A stretch of 64,000 nucleotides of DNA, taken from NCBI RefSeq assembly GCF_000621705.1, contig NZ_JHXO01000013.1:62001-126000 (forward strand). The letters run 5' to 3'. Of this stretch, positions 9,701-17,549 are shown piece by piece. The notes beneath the pieces are model-generated. The model was not told where the DNA came from. It did no database searches and was given only the letters and a program-made list of their open reading frames with translations. The DNA is from Prolixibacter bellariivorans ATCC BAA-1284. GTDB taxonomy: Bacteria; Bacteroidota; Bacteroidia; Bacteroidales; Prolixibacteraceae. The first letter of the stretch is position 1. The number at the start of each line of letters is the position of its first letter. The translations under genes were made by a program, and so were the position numbers.

Positions 9701-10313
9701 GTGTGAGTGAAATTACGGTATTGGCAGCCGGAGGAATAATATGGTCCTCATACAAGAGTGGAGTGCCAAATAGGTAGCCCAGATCGAATAAAAGAATGAT
9801 TCCGAGGCTTATTGTCAAAATTAAACTGGCGGTTTGCTGTAATTTTGAATTATGTGAAAAATAGAGAAATAAAGTGATGGCTGTGACGAAGAAAAAAATA
9901 GCGGTAGCCGGCGACATGCGAGCAGTTTCTATGCCATGAAATTCCGGCGGGTGGGAAACAATGAGCGTTTCAAAATTAAAACTGCTGCCTGAAATGAAAT
10001 GAACTAATACGAGTAACGAAATGAGTGCCGTTAAGAATACCGGAATTCTGGCCAGTTTAACCTGTTTCAGATTCAGGTGAAAAAAAAGGGGGAGGAAAAC
10101 AGCGATAAACAAAAGAATAAAAGATATAGCTGTGCTGGGCGCCATGGGAATATAACGGGGATGCCATCGTGTAATGGTATCCGCTCCGCTTATCCAGCCA
10201 ACAAGGGTAATCAGACTAAATAATAATGGAAATACTAACAAAGCGATGATAAAATTTTTGCGCGAGGGTATCAAGTCTGATGGTTTACGCAGTATGAAAC
10301 TCTTTTTTTTCAT
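6747..10313 (-). CDS. Hybrid sensor histidine kinase with membrane sensor, PAS domains and receiver
   Basis: This is a 1188-residue kinase. Residues ~15-285 hold about eight transmembrane helices (a MASE-like integral sensor). They are followed by four PAS/PAC repeats (about 305-430, 435-560, 565-690 and 695-815), each ending with the usual D(I/V)TE linker. The HisKA domain has NISHEIRTPMNAIIGFSELL with phosphoacceptor His837. The ATPase has NLIGNALKFTESG, DTGKGIPEELQEKIFERF and GAGLGLAISK. The C-terminal receiver (about 1070-1188) keeps the acidic AENEE, Asp1122 in FFDVN, the LTS position and the IKRPF lysine, so it looks active. No DNA-binding output is attached and no response regulator gene is adjacent, so the partner is unknown. 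Confidence 0.92.
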   Translation of the reverse strand: MKKKSFILRKPSDLIPSRKNFIIALLVFPLLFSLITLVGWISGADTITRWHPRYIPMAPSTAISFILLFIAVFLPLFFHLNLKQVKLARIPVFLTALISLLVLVHFISGSSFNFETLIVSHPPEFHGIETARMSPATAIFFFVTAITLFLYFSHNSKLQQTASLILTISLGIILLFDLGYLFGTPLLYEDHIIPPAANTVISLTLLSLGILLRFGYNHFPIRLFTGKSIHAKLLRAFLPPTIFVLLTIGIIESRLFWLSEEQVVFSSLVILTATLILGFIIMRISRIIGNDIDHAFEYRAKAESKLRESEERFRKSISQAPFPAFIHSDNGQIISLNNAFTELTGYTTHDIPTMEAWISLSDPKYQEKISEHVNNLYQLKERIDEGEFPVFTKENKVLTWDFSTAPLGKQPDGTSLFITMAKDTTERKKAERLLKEQERWLKESQRVGRIGSYNINLQNWTWTSSEIFDEIFGIDETFDKNMNNWLKLIHPDQLEELRTYFDDIVGNRESFNKEYKINRQTTGEERWIWSHGEVNYSDTGEPLTMIGTIQDITERKYSEYQIEKSLALVKATLESTADGILVVNNEGKIMEHNQKFAKMWNIPEHIFTSQSDEKAINYILNQLKKPDLFVSKVMELYANPDATSFDTLEFIDGRIFERYSKPLRINDDSMGRVWSFRDVTEPRIVEQSLKKTQLLLKSTIESARDIIIMAIDTSYRYLNFNHAYWLLMKSVYNVEITPGMNLLDFVHSEEDIQRFKPYYDRALHGESHSQIEKFSDGDYYETFYNPIVNEDDETIGATAFSINITDKKKAEAELIQAKELAEENNRLKTAFLHNISHEIRTPMNAIIGFSELLCDEEIGPDERGKYAGMVFQAGEQLLSIITDIINIATIESGQVKINQHQVNLNQALKSILMQFQMTADQKQIELRQSTPVQSRDISLVTDEIKLIQILTNLIGNALKFTESGYVDFNYRINEMYVEFHIEDTGKGIPEELQEKIFERFQQADSNISREFGGAGLGLAISKAYIELLGGRIWLKSEPGKGAVFTFTIPYIHPDILSEKETTETSEKLKNDVLTILVAENEEYSFLLLKSMLPDYRLIRASDDKDTLRILRANPAIDMVFFDVNLKEDNEDESIKRIKAFRPKLPVLALTSYGQNNQWDRIHTKGFDEYIKRPFRKEDIISRLKKFVK

Positions 10314-10730
10314 GATGGTCGCATTTAGAGTTCAGGTAGCTCTATATTTTGATACCGGTCAACTTCAATCGGTGACATCACCAACATCCTACCCATATAA
10401 GGTTGTAATGTTTGTCGTTCCTAAATGATTACTACTATCCGTCCTTTTTATTCCTGAATTCAAATTACGAAAAAATGCTTACTCTGTTAGATGATACTCC
10501 CGGTATGATATGAACAAGCAAACGCTGTATGTGCTTGTTCTTCCGCCGTTCGAAGGTTGGGATGGACAATGTGGGGTTGTGGCAATGGATTGACAAGCAG
10601 TGTTTTATATAGGGGCATTACTATTCGCAAGTGTACACCGGAGCGCTCTTAAAACAGGAAAAGTGTTTTGTTCATAACTTTATGTCACAGAGGTGTTTAT
10701 TGATATCATCTTTGAATATCTGTTTAGATT
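10314..10730. other. Intergenic region upstream of the hybrid kinase
   Basis: These 417 bp sit between the kinase start and the terminator of the M1 peptidase gene. The kinase promoter should be here on the − strand. I see no gene, repeat or recognisable RNA. Confidence 0.5.
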
Positions 10731-10763
10731 AAAAAAAAGAAGCCGGTGAATTTCACCGGCTTC
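10731..10763 (-). terminator. Rho-independent terminator of the M1 peptidase gene
   Basis: A long perfect stem (GAAGCCGGTGAA with TTCACCGGCTTC) is followed on the − strand by eight T. It lies 30 bp after the peptidase stop. Confidence 0.92.
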
Positions 10764-10792
10764 CTATCGATTCGAATGTTTTTATGATTAAT

Positions 10793-12775
10793 CTATTTTC
10801 CGGAAAGTTTGGTGTCATTGGTCCAAACATTATTCTTCGGATTTACATCCGGAAGTTGTTTGTTCGGATCAACAATCACCGAATCGATGGATGAGGTGGA
10901 GGCATACTTCAACAGGTAGGTGCCGCCTCGCTGCCAGATTTCTACCGGAAGCTTTACTTCACCGGTTTTGCCGTTGCTTTCCACCACTTTTACGGTGGTG
11001 GGCATCACCATCTGGTTGTTGTTGGTCAGGGTAATCAGCGAGCCTTTTTCCGGCTGACCGTTGGCGTAGTGCACGCCGGTTACTGCCTGATCCAATGTCC
11101 AGGTTTGATAGAACCACTCATTCCAGAACCAGCCCAAATCTTCGCCGGCGGCATCGTTCATGGTCCGGAAAAAATCTTCAGGGGTGGGATGCTTGTATGC
11201 CCACCGGTCGATGTAAGTCCGGAAAGCATAATCGAAACGGTCGTGTCCCAGAATGTACTCACGGAGTATTACTAACCCCAACGAGGTTTTGTAGTAATTC
11301 AGCATGTGGCCGTTTTTCTGCAGCATCACATCCGAATAGTTCATAATGGCTTCAGTATTGTTTCCGGTCATAAATGGCACAATGTCACGTGCCGGATTTT
11401 TCCCTTCCGGATCAAATTCCCCGTCACGTTTGGGACCGAATTCGCCATGGTTGAATTTCTCGTGCGCGTAAATATCGATGAAGGTATTCAATCCCTCGTC
11501 CATGAAACCGTAGCGACGTTCGTCGGAACCTACCAGCATGGGGAACCAGTTGTGCCCGATTTCATGAGCCGTCACAAAGTACATCACCTTAGGTTTGTTG
11601 ATGCTCCAGTGGCAAAAAATAATGCCGGGGTATTCCATGCCACCTACCGGACCGCCCACATTGGTGGCGACGGGGTAGGGATAAGGGTACCAATCGGCTG
11701 AGAAGGTTTCGATACTGTGTTTCAGATATTCCGTTGAACGGCTCCATGCGTTTTCGCCCATGCTCTCTTCCGGGTAAACCGACATGGCCAACACTGTTTT
11801 GCCTTCCGGCAAATTGGCTTTGGCAGCGTCCCAAATAAATGCTTTTGAAGCAGCCCACGATACATCGCGGCTGTTTTCCATTTTGAAGTGCCAGGTCAGC
11901 ATACCTTCTTGTATCGGACGGGTTTCAGGTTTCCCTACTTCCTCCGGTTTGATGATGTATGTGGTTTCGTCATTCTGACGGGCCTTGTCGAGTCGTTTGA
12001 TTTCCGTTTTCGTGAGCACTTCTTCTGGATTTTGCAATACGCCGGCACCGGCCACAATCATGTTTGCCGGAACGGTCACTTTGTAATCGAAGTCGCCGTA
12101 ATCGCAGTAGAACTCACCGGCTCCCTGGTAGGGAAGGGTGTTCCAGCCCCGTACATCGTCGTAAACGCACATGCGCGGATACCACTGGGCGACATCGTAA
12201 ATGGCTCCGTTCTTCGAGTCCATCATCGCCAGACGGAACTGGTTTTTCGTGATGTGGAATGCATATTTGACGGTTACTGTTATCTTCCCGCCATCGGGTT
12301 TTACCGGTTGTTGCAAGCGAACCTGCATCCGGGTATCGGTAATCACATGATCGGCTGCATAGGTCTTTCCGTTCTGGGTGACCTCCACCGATTGGATATC
12401 AATACCGCCGGCCGTTGTGGGTACATTACCTGAATAACTCCCCCGCGAGCCTTTCTTGAAAAGATTCAGTTCCACCTGCAACCAAAGGTAATGCAGGGCG
12501 TCGGGACTGTTGTTGGTATAATGAATTTCCGAGTTTCCGGAAATCAGGTGTTGCGTAGTATCCAGCGTGGCTGCCAGGTTGTAGTCGGCCCGGTTTTGCC
12601 AGTATAATGGTCCGGGAGCGCCACTGCCACCACGGAACGCGGTGCCGGGTTCGCTCATAAACGTGGGGTCGAACGCCTTGTGTTGGTCATAGTTCGATGC
12701 CGGCTGTGCCTGTACCTGACCGGCCAGGCCGAAAATGAAAATCATCCCTCCGATGACAGATTGTAGTCGATTCAT
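10793..12775 (-). CDS. Exported M1 family metallopeptidase
   Basis: This is a 660-residue gluzincin aminopeptidase with an N-terminal signal peptide (MNRLQSVIGGMIFIFGLAGQVQA). The first ~300 residues form the beta-rich N-domain. The zinc site is HEIGH at 404-408 (His404, Glu405, His408) with the third ligand Glu427 in MDEGLN, 18 residues after the second His as in all M1 enzymes. The exopeptidase segment GGPVGGMEYPG (a GxMEN-like loop) lies before it, with Tyr in place of Asn. It probably trims peptides in the periplasm. The gene has its own terminator and no operon partners. Confidence 0.92.
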   Translation of the reverse strand: MNRLQSVIGGMIFIFGLAGQVQAQPASNYDQHKAFDPTFMSEPGTAFRGGSGAPGPLYWQNRADYNLAATLDTTQHLISGNSEIHYTNNSPDALHYLWLQVELNLFKKGSRGSYSGNVPTTAGGIDIQSVEVTQNGKTYAADHVITDTRMQVRLQQPVKPDGGKITVTVKYAFHITKNQFRLAMMDSKNGAIYDVAQWYPRMCVYDDVRGWNTLPYQGAGEFYCDYGDFDYKVTVPANMIVAGAGVLQNPEEVLTKTEIKRLDKARQNDETTYIIKPEEVGKPETRPIQEGMLTWHFKMENSRDVSWAASKAFIWDAAKANLPEGKTVLAMSVYPEESMGENAWSRSTEYLKHSIETFSADWYPYPYPVATNVGGPVGGMEYPGIIFCHWSINKPKVMYFVTAHEIGHNWFPMLVGSDERRYGFMDEGLNTFIDIYAHEKFNHGEFGPKRDGEFDPEGKNPARDIVPFMTGNNTEAIMNYSDVMLQKNGHMLNYYKTSLGLVILREYILGHDRFDYAFRTYIDRWAYKHPTPEDFFRTMNDAAGEDLGWFWNEWFYQTWTLDQAVTGVHYANGQPEKGSLITLTNNNQMVMPTTVKVVESNGKTGEVKLPVEIWQRGGTYLLKYASTSSIDSVIVDPNKQLPDVNPKNNVWTNDTKLSGK

Positions 12776-12920
12776 CGCTATTCGTTAGAGAAAGGTTATT
12801 GTAATAGACTGATTCGTAAAAAACGTTTCCCAAGATGGGATATTTTTTTCAGATTGCCTAAATCAACGCCCATTCCGGAGGGGGTGGTAATGAAGAATTA
12901 AGAAAATGAAGATCAGGGTA

Positions 12921-13306
12921 GGTTCCATCCCTACAGGCTGGAGGATTCTGGTTGGTTCGTAATCTTGGGGCGATGCCCCAAGCTTTGGCGTAGTAGCCCT
13001 TCAGGCTTTGTTGATATCATATGTGTGCGTTTTTTATTCGATGAAAATGTTGCCTGAAAGATGATTGTCACTCTACCAGGCAGGGTGTATATCCCAAACA
13101 GGCTGAAGGCCTGATACGCTAAAGCTGTAGAGGAGCCATCCAGGCTCTGAAGATATTGAATTGGTGAATTTTTCATTTATTCATGGTTTGCTTCAAACAG
13201 GGTGTCTGTCCTAAACAGGCTGAAAGCCTGAAACTCCAAAGCTGGGGGCAACGCCCCAAGATAGAAGGCGACGTATAACAAAGAGAAGCCTGAAGGGCTT
13301 CCACCA
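12921..13306. repeat. REP-like hairpin array, left of the RAYT gene
   Basis: Several short hairpins occur in order: CCTACAGGCTGG-type (near 12930), CTTGGGGCGATGCCCCAAG (12964-12982), AGCCCTTCAGGCT (13005-13017), CAGGCTGAAGGCCTG (near 13099), CAGGCTGAAAGCCTG (near 13216), GGGGGCAACGCCCC (near 13244) and GAAGCC-TGAAG-GGCTTC (13285-13301). The second half is an inverted version of the first, so the unit is a head-to-head pair, as in BIMEs. The array ends a few bases from the transposase stop codon. Confidence 0.85.
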
Positions 13307-13307
13307 T

Positions 13308-13757
13308 TCACGTCCAAAAATATTTTCCGTCATATTCTGAATTCTGGTAATGCCTCATAAATGTCTCCACCTCTTCTTGAAAACTAATTGTTCGATGATG
13401 TTCTTTCTGATTGAGTATATACTTTTTCACCGATTCAACTTTAGAACTACTAACCGAGAAGGCCGCATAACCGATCTGCCACGTGAATTTCTTAACTCCC
13501 TTTTCTTTCATCCATTTAGAGGATTGTTTCTTTATCTCCTCGACAATTCGTGTCAATGCATGATTTTTAGAAAGTCGGAACAGAATGTGAATGTGATCGG
13601 GGTTGGCATACATAGTAACGGCTGGACTTTCCAAATTCTTTAATATGCCGGTGATGTAGGCTTCAATTCCGGATTTGGTTTCGTATGTAATAAAAGGATA
13701 ACGTTCCTTCGTGGCAAAAGTGAGATGAATGTACAATTGTGCGAGTGATTGGCCCAT
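13308..13757 (-). CDS. REP-associated tyrosine transposase (IS200/IS605 TnpA-like, RAYT)
   Basis: This is a 149-residue Y1 HUH single-strand transposase. The HUH pair is His55-Ile-His57 in PDHIHILF. The catalytic Tyr is probably Tyr113 in VKKYILNQKEHH. The FTWQIGYAAFSVSSS segment is typical of the family. There is no TnpB partner and no IS ends in the usual sense. Instead the gene lies exactly between two arrays of REP-like hairpins: its stop is 7 bp from the last hairpin of the left array and its start ~50 bp from the right array. This is the arrangement of RAYT genes, which are thought to move REP sequences. All motifs are intact, so it may be active. Confidence 0.9.
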   Translation of the reverse strand: MGQSLAQLYIHLTFATKERYPFITYETKSGIEAYITGILKNLESPAVTMYANPDHIHILFRLSKNHALTRIVEEIKKQSSKWMKEKGVKKFTWQIGYAAFSVSSSKVESVKKYILNQKEHHRTISFQEEVETFMRHYQNSEYDGKYFWT

Positions 13758-13802
13758 AGTGATGTCGTTTATTGGTTAGAATGGTTCGATTTTATTTCCG
13801 GT

Positions 13803-14216
13803 TTGTGCCAGCCCTACAGGCTGGAGGATTCTGGTAGGTTCGTTCTCTTGGGGCGATGCCCCAAGCTATGGCGTAGGAGCCCTTCAGGCTCTGGTGCCAT
13901 GCTATCGTGTTGTTGTGTTTTTCATTCGATGAAATTGTTGCCCAAAAGCTGATTGTCACTCTACCAGGCAGGGTGTATATCCCAAACAGGCTGAAGGCCT
14001 GATGCCCCAAGCTATGGCGTAGGAGCCCTTCAGGCTCTGTTGATATCATATGTGTGTGTTTTTTATTCGATGAAATTGTTGCCCGAAAGATGATTGTCAC
14101 TCTCCCAAACAGGGTGTATATCCCAAACAGGCTGAAGGCCTGATACGCCAAAGCTGGAGACAACGTCCCCAGGTAGTAGATCCCGAAAAAGGATAGAAGC
14201 CTGAAGGGCTTCCACT
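13803..14216. repeat. REP-like hairpin array, right of the RAYT gene, with internal tandem duplication
   Basis: This array has the same hairpins as the left array. It begins with CAGCCCTACAGGCTG (13809-13823) and CTTGGGGCGATGCCCCAAG, and ends with GAAGCC-TGAAG-GGCTTC (14196-14212). A ~145-bp part (13857-13999) is repeated right after itself (14002-14146) with few changes. The spacers are conserved too, for example TTTTTATTCGATGAAA and GATTGTCACTCT, also found in the left array. Confidence 0.85.
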
Positions 14217-14249
14217 AATTGATGGACATTATTCCCCAATAAAAACTTC

Positions 14250-14456
14250 TCAACTCGTGTGACAAGCGTTGGAGCAATAATAGCATCCGTTGGATTGAGG
14301 ATACGTTTTCTTAGCCTCTTTTACCGCATCGTGGCAGTTGGAAAATTCGCCCAGGTATTCTCTGTTAGCCTCTTCGGGCAAATAGCTGCATCCATATTTG
14401 TGAACTTGATGGTCACCATTGGCTTGCGCATTCTTGTTTACATAGTACGAATCCAT
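14250..14456 (-). CDS. Small conserved protein with CxxC, unknown function
   Basis: This is a 68-residue protein, start taken as the ATG at 14456 (a TTG two codons earlier gives two more residues). It has no signal or membrane segment. It contains HKYGCSYLPEEANREYLGEF in the middle and ends with SNGCYYCSNACHTS, so four cysteines may bind a metal. I recognise this as a widespread small protein of bacteria annotated only as hypothetical. It lies between the right REP array and the 21-bp direct-repeat array, which would be in its upstream region. Confidence 0.7.
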   Translation of the reverse strand: MDSYYVNKNAQANGDHQVHKYGCSYLPEEANREYLGEFSNCHDAVKEAKKTYPQSNGCYYCSNACHTS

Positions 14457-14547
14457 AGTCAAAGTTTTTAGTGATTAAAATAGTTACCTGGCTCCCTTTT
14501 ATTGCCTCCTGAATTCCTTATTTGTTATTCTGTGGTGGTCGAACGGG

Positions 14548-14660
14548 TTCCTGTTACATTCATAAAGCTTCCTGTTAGCTTTTATAGCGTCCTGTTGTCT
14601 TTGGTATCCTTCCTGTTAGGGTGATGACCTTTCCTGTTACCAGTATCCCCTTTCCTGTTC
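14548..14660. repeat. Six 9-bp direct repeats at 20-21 bp spacing
   Basis: TTCCTGTTA or a close variant starts at 14548, 14569, 14589 (GTCCTGTTG), 14610, 14631 and 14652 (TTCCTGTTC). Steps are 21, 20, 21, 21 and 21 bp, which is two turns of the helix. The sequences between the repeats are unrelated. The last repeat is also the left arm of a 31-bp palindrome. Confidence 0.85.
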
Positions 14661-14675
14661 AACAGGAAAGGGGAT
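14645..14675. repeat. 31-bp perfect inverted repeat
   Basis: Two perfect 15-bp arms (ATCCCCTTTCCTGTT and its complement) meet at a single central C (14660). No T-run follows on either strand, so it is not a standard terminator. It closes the direct-repeat array and lies 83 bp beyond the stop of the − strand gene at 14759. Confidence 0.85.
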
Positions 14676-14758
14676 TGAGGCTACTGAATCATATTTGAGC
14701 CTTACAGGTGGGCTTTGTAGTCTGCAGGAAAGCCGGAACATGCACCTGTATTTCCTAA

Positions 14759-15508
14759 TTAATCCGCTGAAGATTCTTCGCTTGGAACGGAAATGGTTTT
14801 CCGGTTATTTACCCGGTAATAATGACTACTGTACCCAACTAATTTTTCCGGTTTTTTCCAGAAAACGTACTTGCCGCAGGCACGGATATCATCGACCAGT
14901 TGTTTGAGGTGGGTGTAGGCGCGGTCGCGGATGATTTTGGCCGGGTTCCCTTCCTGTTGGTCGCCGTTGGACTGTGCGAGCAGTTCGGCCATCGCATCGG
15001 CGGTTTGGGCAGCCGTATCCAGTTGCGTGACATCAAAGTTGATGGCTGCCAGTGGATCGGGATTTTCGCGTCCCAATACGGCCAGGTCGTTCAGGTCCTG
15101 AATCATATCGGCATGGCCGGTGCCATCGGCAATTTCGGAAACACGTCCCAGTAACTGGGTATTGTCCCGGAAAGCATAGCGGAAATCGTGCAACAGCTCA
15201 TCGCGCAGGTCGTAGGCCGCCGGTGATTGTTCGTCCCACAATTTCTTGGCTTCCTTGCTGGTGTAATGGTCCTTGAACCACAATGATTGCGCTTCGCGGC
15301 AGGCACCGGTGCGTACCGGCAACTCTTCAATCATTTCGGCCGTGATACCGCCTTTGGCCAGTTCCGCGGCATCGTCCTTGGCCCAGTGATACAAGTCTTC
15401 GGCTTCCTGCAAATAAACATTAACCGGGATAGCCGGAATGCGAATCTGGTTTTCCGGAATTGCCTTAATCACGTCGATAAGGGCATTGAAATCTTCTGAA
15501 TTGCTCAT
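14759..15508 (-). CDS. Hypothetical protein, 249 residues, helical and acidic
   Basis: I do not recognise this protein. It has no signal peptide or membrane segment and looks mostly alpha-helical and soluble. It has many Ala, Asp and Glu, and a basic-aromatic C-terminal part (FWKKPEKLVGYSSHYYRVNN). Codon and base use is like that of the core genes (relatively GC-rich), so it appears to be a real gene rather than a chance frame. It stands alone in the accessory segment. The 21-bp repeat array lies downstream of it, and a 520-bp gene-free stretch upstream. Confidence 0.7.
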   Translation of the reverse strand: MSNSEDFNALIDVIKAIPENQIRIPAIPVNVYLQEAEDLYHWAKDDAAELAKGGITAEMIEELPVRTGACREAQSLWFKDHYTSKEAKKLWDEQSPAAYDLRDELLHDFRYAFRDNTQLLGRVSEIADGTGHADMIQDLNDLAVLGRENPDPLAAINFDVTQLDTAAQTADAMAELLAQSNGDQQEGNPAKIIRDRAYTHLKQLVDDIRACGKYVFWKKPEKLVGYSSHYYRVNNRKTISVPSEESSAD

Positions 15509-15791
15509 AGTGAATCGATTTAGTTAAACAATGGTTTGTCGGCGCTATTGACCCAACCGTGTCGAGCCATTGGTATGGAGCGGGGAGGGGCTAGCATGAC
15601 AAGTAGTATAGTTAAAGTTTGTTTTAATTGAATATGTGTTGTAATTAATATCTGTTTAATGGCTAAATGTCCTGTAACTATATCGTTGGATATCTAATTT
15701 AAGATAGAATGCAAAAAAATGCAAGCCCGAAGGTCTTAGCATCTCCATTTATGGATACTATTTTTGGGCGCGAAAAATGACCGATTTTTGC
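15509..15791. other. Intergenic region, AT-rich
   Basis: This 283-bp stretch precedes the CGTTCACCA repeats. It should hold the promoter of the − strand gene that starts at 15508. I see no gene or RNA. Confidence 0.4.
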
Positions 15792-15842
15792 CGTTCACCA
15801 CACAGATTGATACGTTCACCATCAAAAAACGACCGTTCACCA
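15792..15842 (+). promoter_or_regulatory. Three CGTTCACCA direct repeats at exactly 21 bp, LytTR-like sites
   Basis: CGTTCACCA starts at 15792, 15813 and 15834, so the spacing is 21 and 21 bp (9-bp repeat, 12-bp gap). LytTR-type regulators bind 9-bp direct repeats with 12-13 bp gaps and a consensus close to [TA][AC][CA]GTTN[AG][TG]. ACCGTTCAC and TACGTTCAC fit this fully or with one mismatch. The array lies 187 bp before the secreted protein gene at 16029. No LytTR regulator is in the window. Confidence 0.6.
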
Positions 15843-16028
15843 CAAATAAGGAGTTATGGGTGTCTTTTATAAATTGCTGAAAATTTTAGATAATTTAGAA
15901 TGGGTTCAGATAGATTAATACTTCCGGAAATTAGTTGAAAGATTGATTTTAAAGCATATTATAATTATTCGGGGTGGAAGAAAAATGTAGTAAGTTTATG
16001 CCCACACCCAACAAATGAAAGACTAGCG

Positions 16029-16703
16029 ATGAAATGTACATACCCGGTGAGACTTTTAAGTTTCGTTATATTATTGCTGATTACAACATCCGTTCAGGCT
16101 GCTGTTCTTGATACCATTCAATCAAATATTGTGACTAACCCGAATTATAGATACAATAGTTTAGAAGAGTATAAAACATACGAAGGTTGGGGCGATTGGT
16201 CAATGCCGATTGGTGACCCTAAAGCATCTTCGGTTTTAAATCCGGCCGGAGATATTACCTATGGGGTGAAGAATATTGAAGACTATGATTTGAATACTGC
16301 CTGGGTTGGAAAGAAAGGTATCGGGGATTACCTGGAATTTACATTTAACTTTCCGGAAAACACGGCTTATGCCGGCGCCTACCAGTTTTATGGCATCTGT
16401 AATGTATTTAACGGGTATTGTAAATCATTGAAGATATGGCAGGCAAATTCGAGAGTTAAGTTGCTTAAGGTGTATTACAATAACACACCAATCTGTTATG
16501 TTCTGCTAAAGAATACATGGCAATTTCAATTTTTCGATATCGGGAAATATTTTATCAACAGAAGAGATCACAAATACATGAATGCTCCATACGAAATCAA
16601 GGAGGGAGATGTTTTAAAATTTAAGATTGTATCGGTTTATAAAGGAAGTAAATATAAAGATGTTGCCATCTCTGAATTTTTGTGTGAAGGAGCCGGCAAC
16701 TGA
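16029..16703 (+). CDS. Secreted protein with NADase-type glycan-binding (discoidin-like) domain
   Basis: This is a 224-residue protein with a signal peptide (MKCTYPVRLLSFVILLLITTSVQA). The mature part is one discoidin-like domain. DLNTAWVGKKGIGDYLEFTF near residues 95-115 and CKSLKIWQANSRVKLLKVYY match the NADase-type glycan-binding domain. The final KFKIVSVYKGSKYKDVAISE strand is the family's most typical part. No enzymatic domain is attached. Carbohydrate binding is inferred from family. It leads a group of three secreted-protein genes (84 bp to the next) and has CGTTCACCA repeats upstream. Confidence 0.78.
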   Translation: MKCTYPVRLLSFVILLLITTSVQAAVLDTIQSNIVTNPNYRYNSLEEYKTYEGWGDWSMPIGDPKASSVLNPAGDITYGVKNIEDYDLNTAWVGKKGIGDYLEFTFNFPENTAYAGAYQFYGICNVFNGYCKSLKIWQANSRVKLLKVYYNNTPICYVLLKNTWQFQFFDIGKYFINRRDHKYMNAPYEIKEGDVLKFKIVSVYKGSKYKDVAISEFLCEGAGN

Positions 16704-16787
16704 ATATGGAGCTGCTGTTTCACTTGAGACATTGGAATATGCTAGAAAGAATAACTGATAAAAATTGAACGGACAAAATCGCAAGAA

Positions 16788-17549
16788 ATGAGAGCCATAT
16801 TATTTGTTGTATTGATTCATCTGTTCTTCGGTGGCAATTTGCATGCCCAGGAGAGGTTGACGGGTATCCGGCAGGAGAGAGTGAACCAAGACAGTTCAGC
16901 TCTTTTTGATAGTAGCCAATCCAGCGACACTCTTCGAATAGAACAACAAGACAATTACGGTGGTATGGGAATGATTATAGACTCGTTTTATCGTTTAAAC
17001 TACTCGTATCCCGAAAGCATCAAGGATTTACTTGCATTCATTGATTATTATGATTTTCCGGAAGTATTTAATGGATTAATCTCAAATCTTCATAAAAACA
17101 GGAATGATATTGAAATAAATAAAGCAGGGAATCATTTGATTATAACAGCAGGCAAAGAGGTCATTTACGATGAAGAGATGCGGAGTCCATGTGATGAATT
17201 GTCCTATGATCTTCCGTTTTATCTGCAGAACATCCTGATTTTTGACAAAAATGGAGTCAGCATCGATTCGGAAAAACGAGTCAACGAATTTAAGAAGGAG
17301 ATAAAGCAGGTAAAATTACATTTTGACAATGTTGTTAAAAAAGATGGATCGGATGTATTTGTTCTGGTGAGCTATACCTTGTCCGATGGTTTGACCCCGA
17401 TTTGTAGTATTGATTATAAGATTTCAGATTATAAGTACTTTGACCTGATTGACGATTTTCTGAGCGTTTTTGTCAGTAAGAATAAGATTTCGAAAATGAT
17501 ATTTACGACTCCGATTTTTATTAAAGAACCGGCAAAATCAAACAAATGA
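16788..17549 (+). CDS. Exported hypothetical protein, 253 residues
   Basis: There is a clear signal peptide (MRAILFVVLIHLFFGGNLHAQ). I recognise no domain in the mature protein. It has a Ser/Asp/Gln-rich start, then a mixed alpha/beta region with SYPESIKDLLAFIDYYDFPE and a strand-rich end. Base use is AT-rich, like its neighbours. It overlaps the next gene by 4 bp (ATGA), so the two are co-translated. It might be a partner of the MORN-like protein, but this is only context. Confidence 0.7.
   Translation: MRAILFVVLIHLFFGGNLHAQERLTGIRQERVNQDSSALFDSSQSSDTLRIEQQDNYGGMGMIIDSFYRLNYSYPESIKDLLAFIDYYDFPEVFNGLISNLHKNRNDIEINKAGNHLIITAGKEVIYDEEMRSPCDELSYDLPFYLQNILIFDKNGVSIDSEKRVNEFKKEIKQVKLHFDNVVKKDGSDVFVLVSYTLSDGLTPICSIDYKISDYKYFDLIDDFLSVFVSKNKISKMIFTTPIFIKEPAKSNK

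Noticed and set aside
12931-14163. Frames on the − strand at 12931-13176 and 13792-14163 giving repeated peptides such as SLFGIYTLPGRVTI
   Set aside because: They lie fully inside the REP-like arrays and their peptide repeats only mirror the DNA repeats. Similar false genes are common where such hairpins occur.
14548-14660. CRISPR array
   Set aside because: Repeats of 9 bp with 12-bp gaps are far too short and no cas gene is near.
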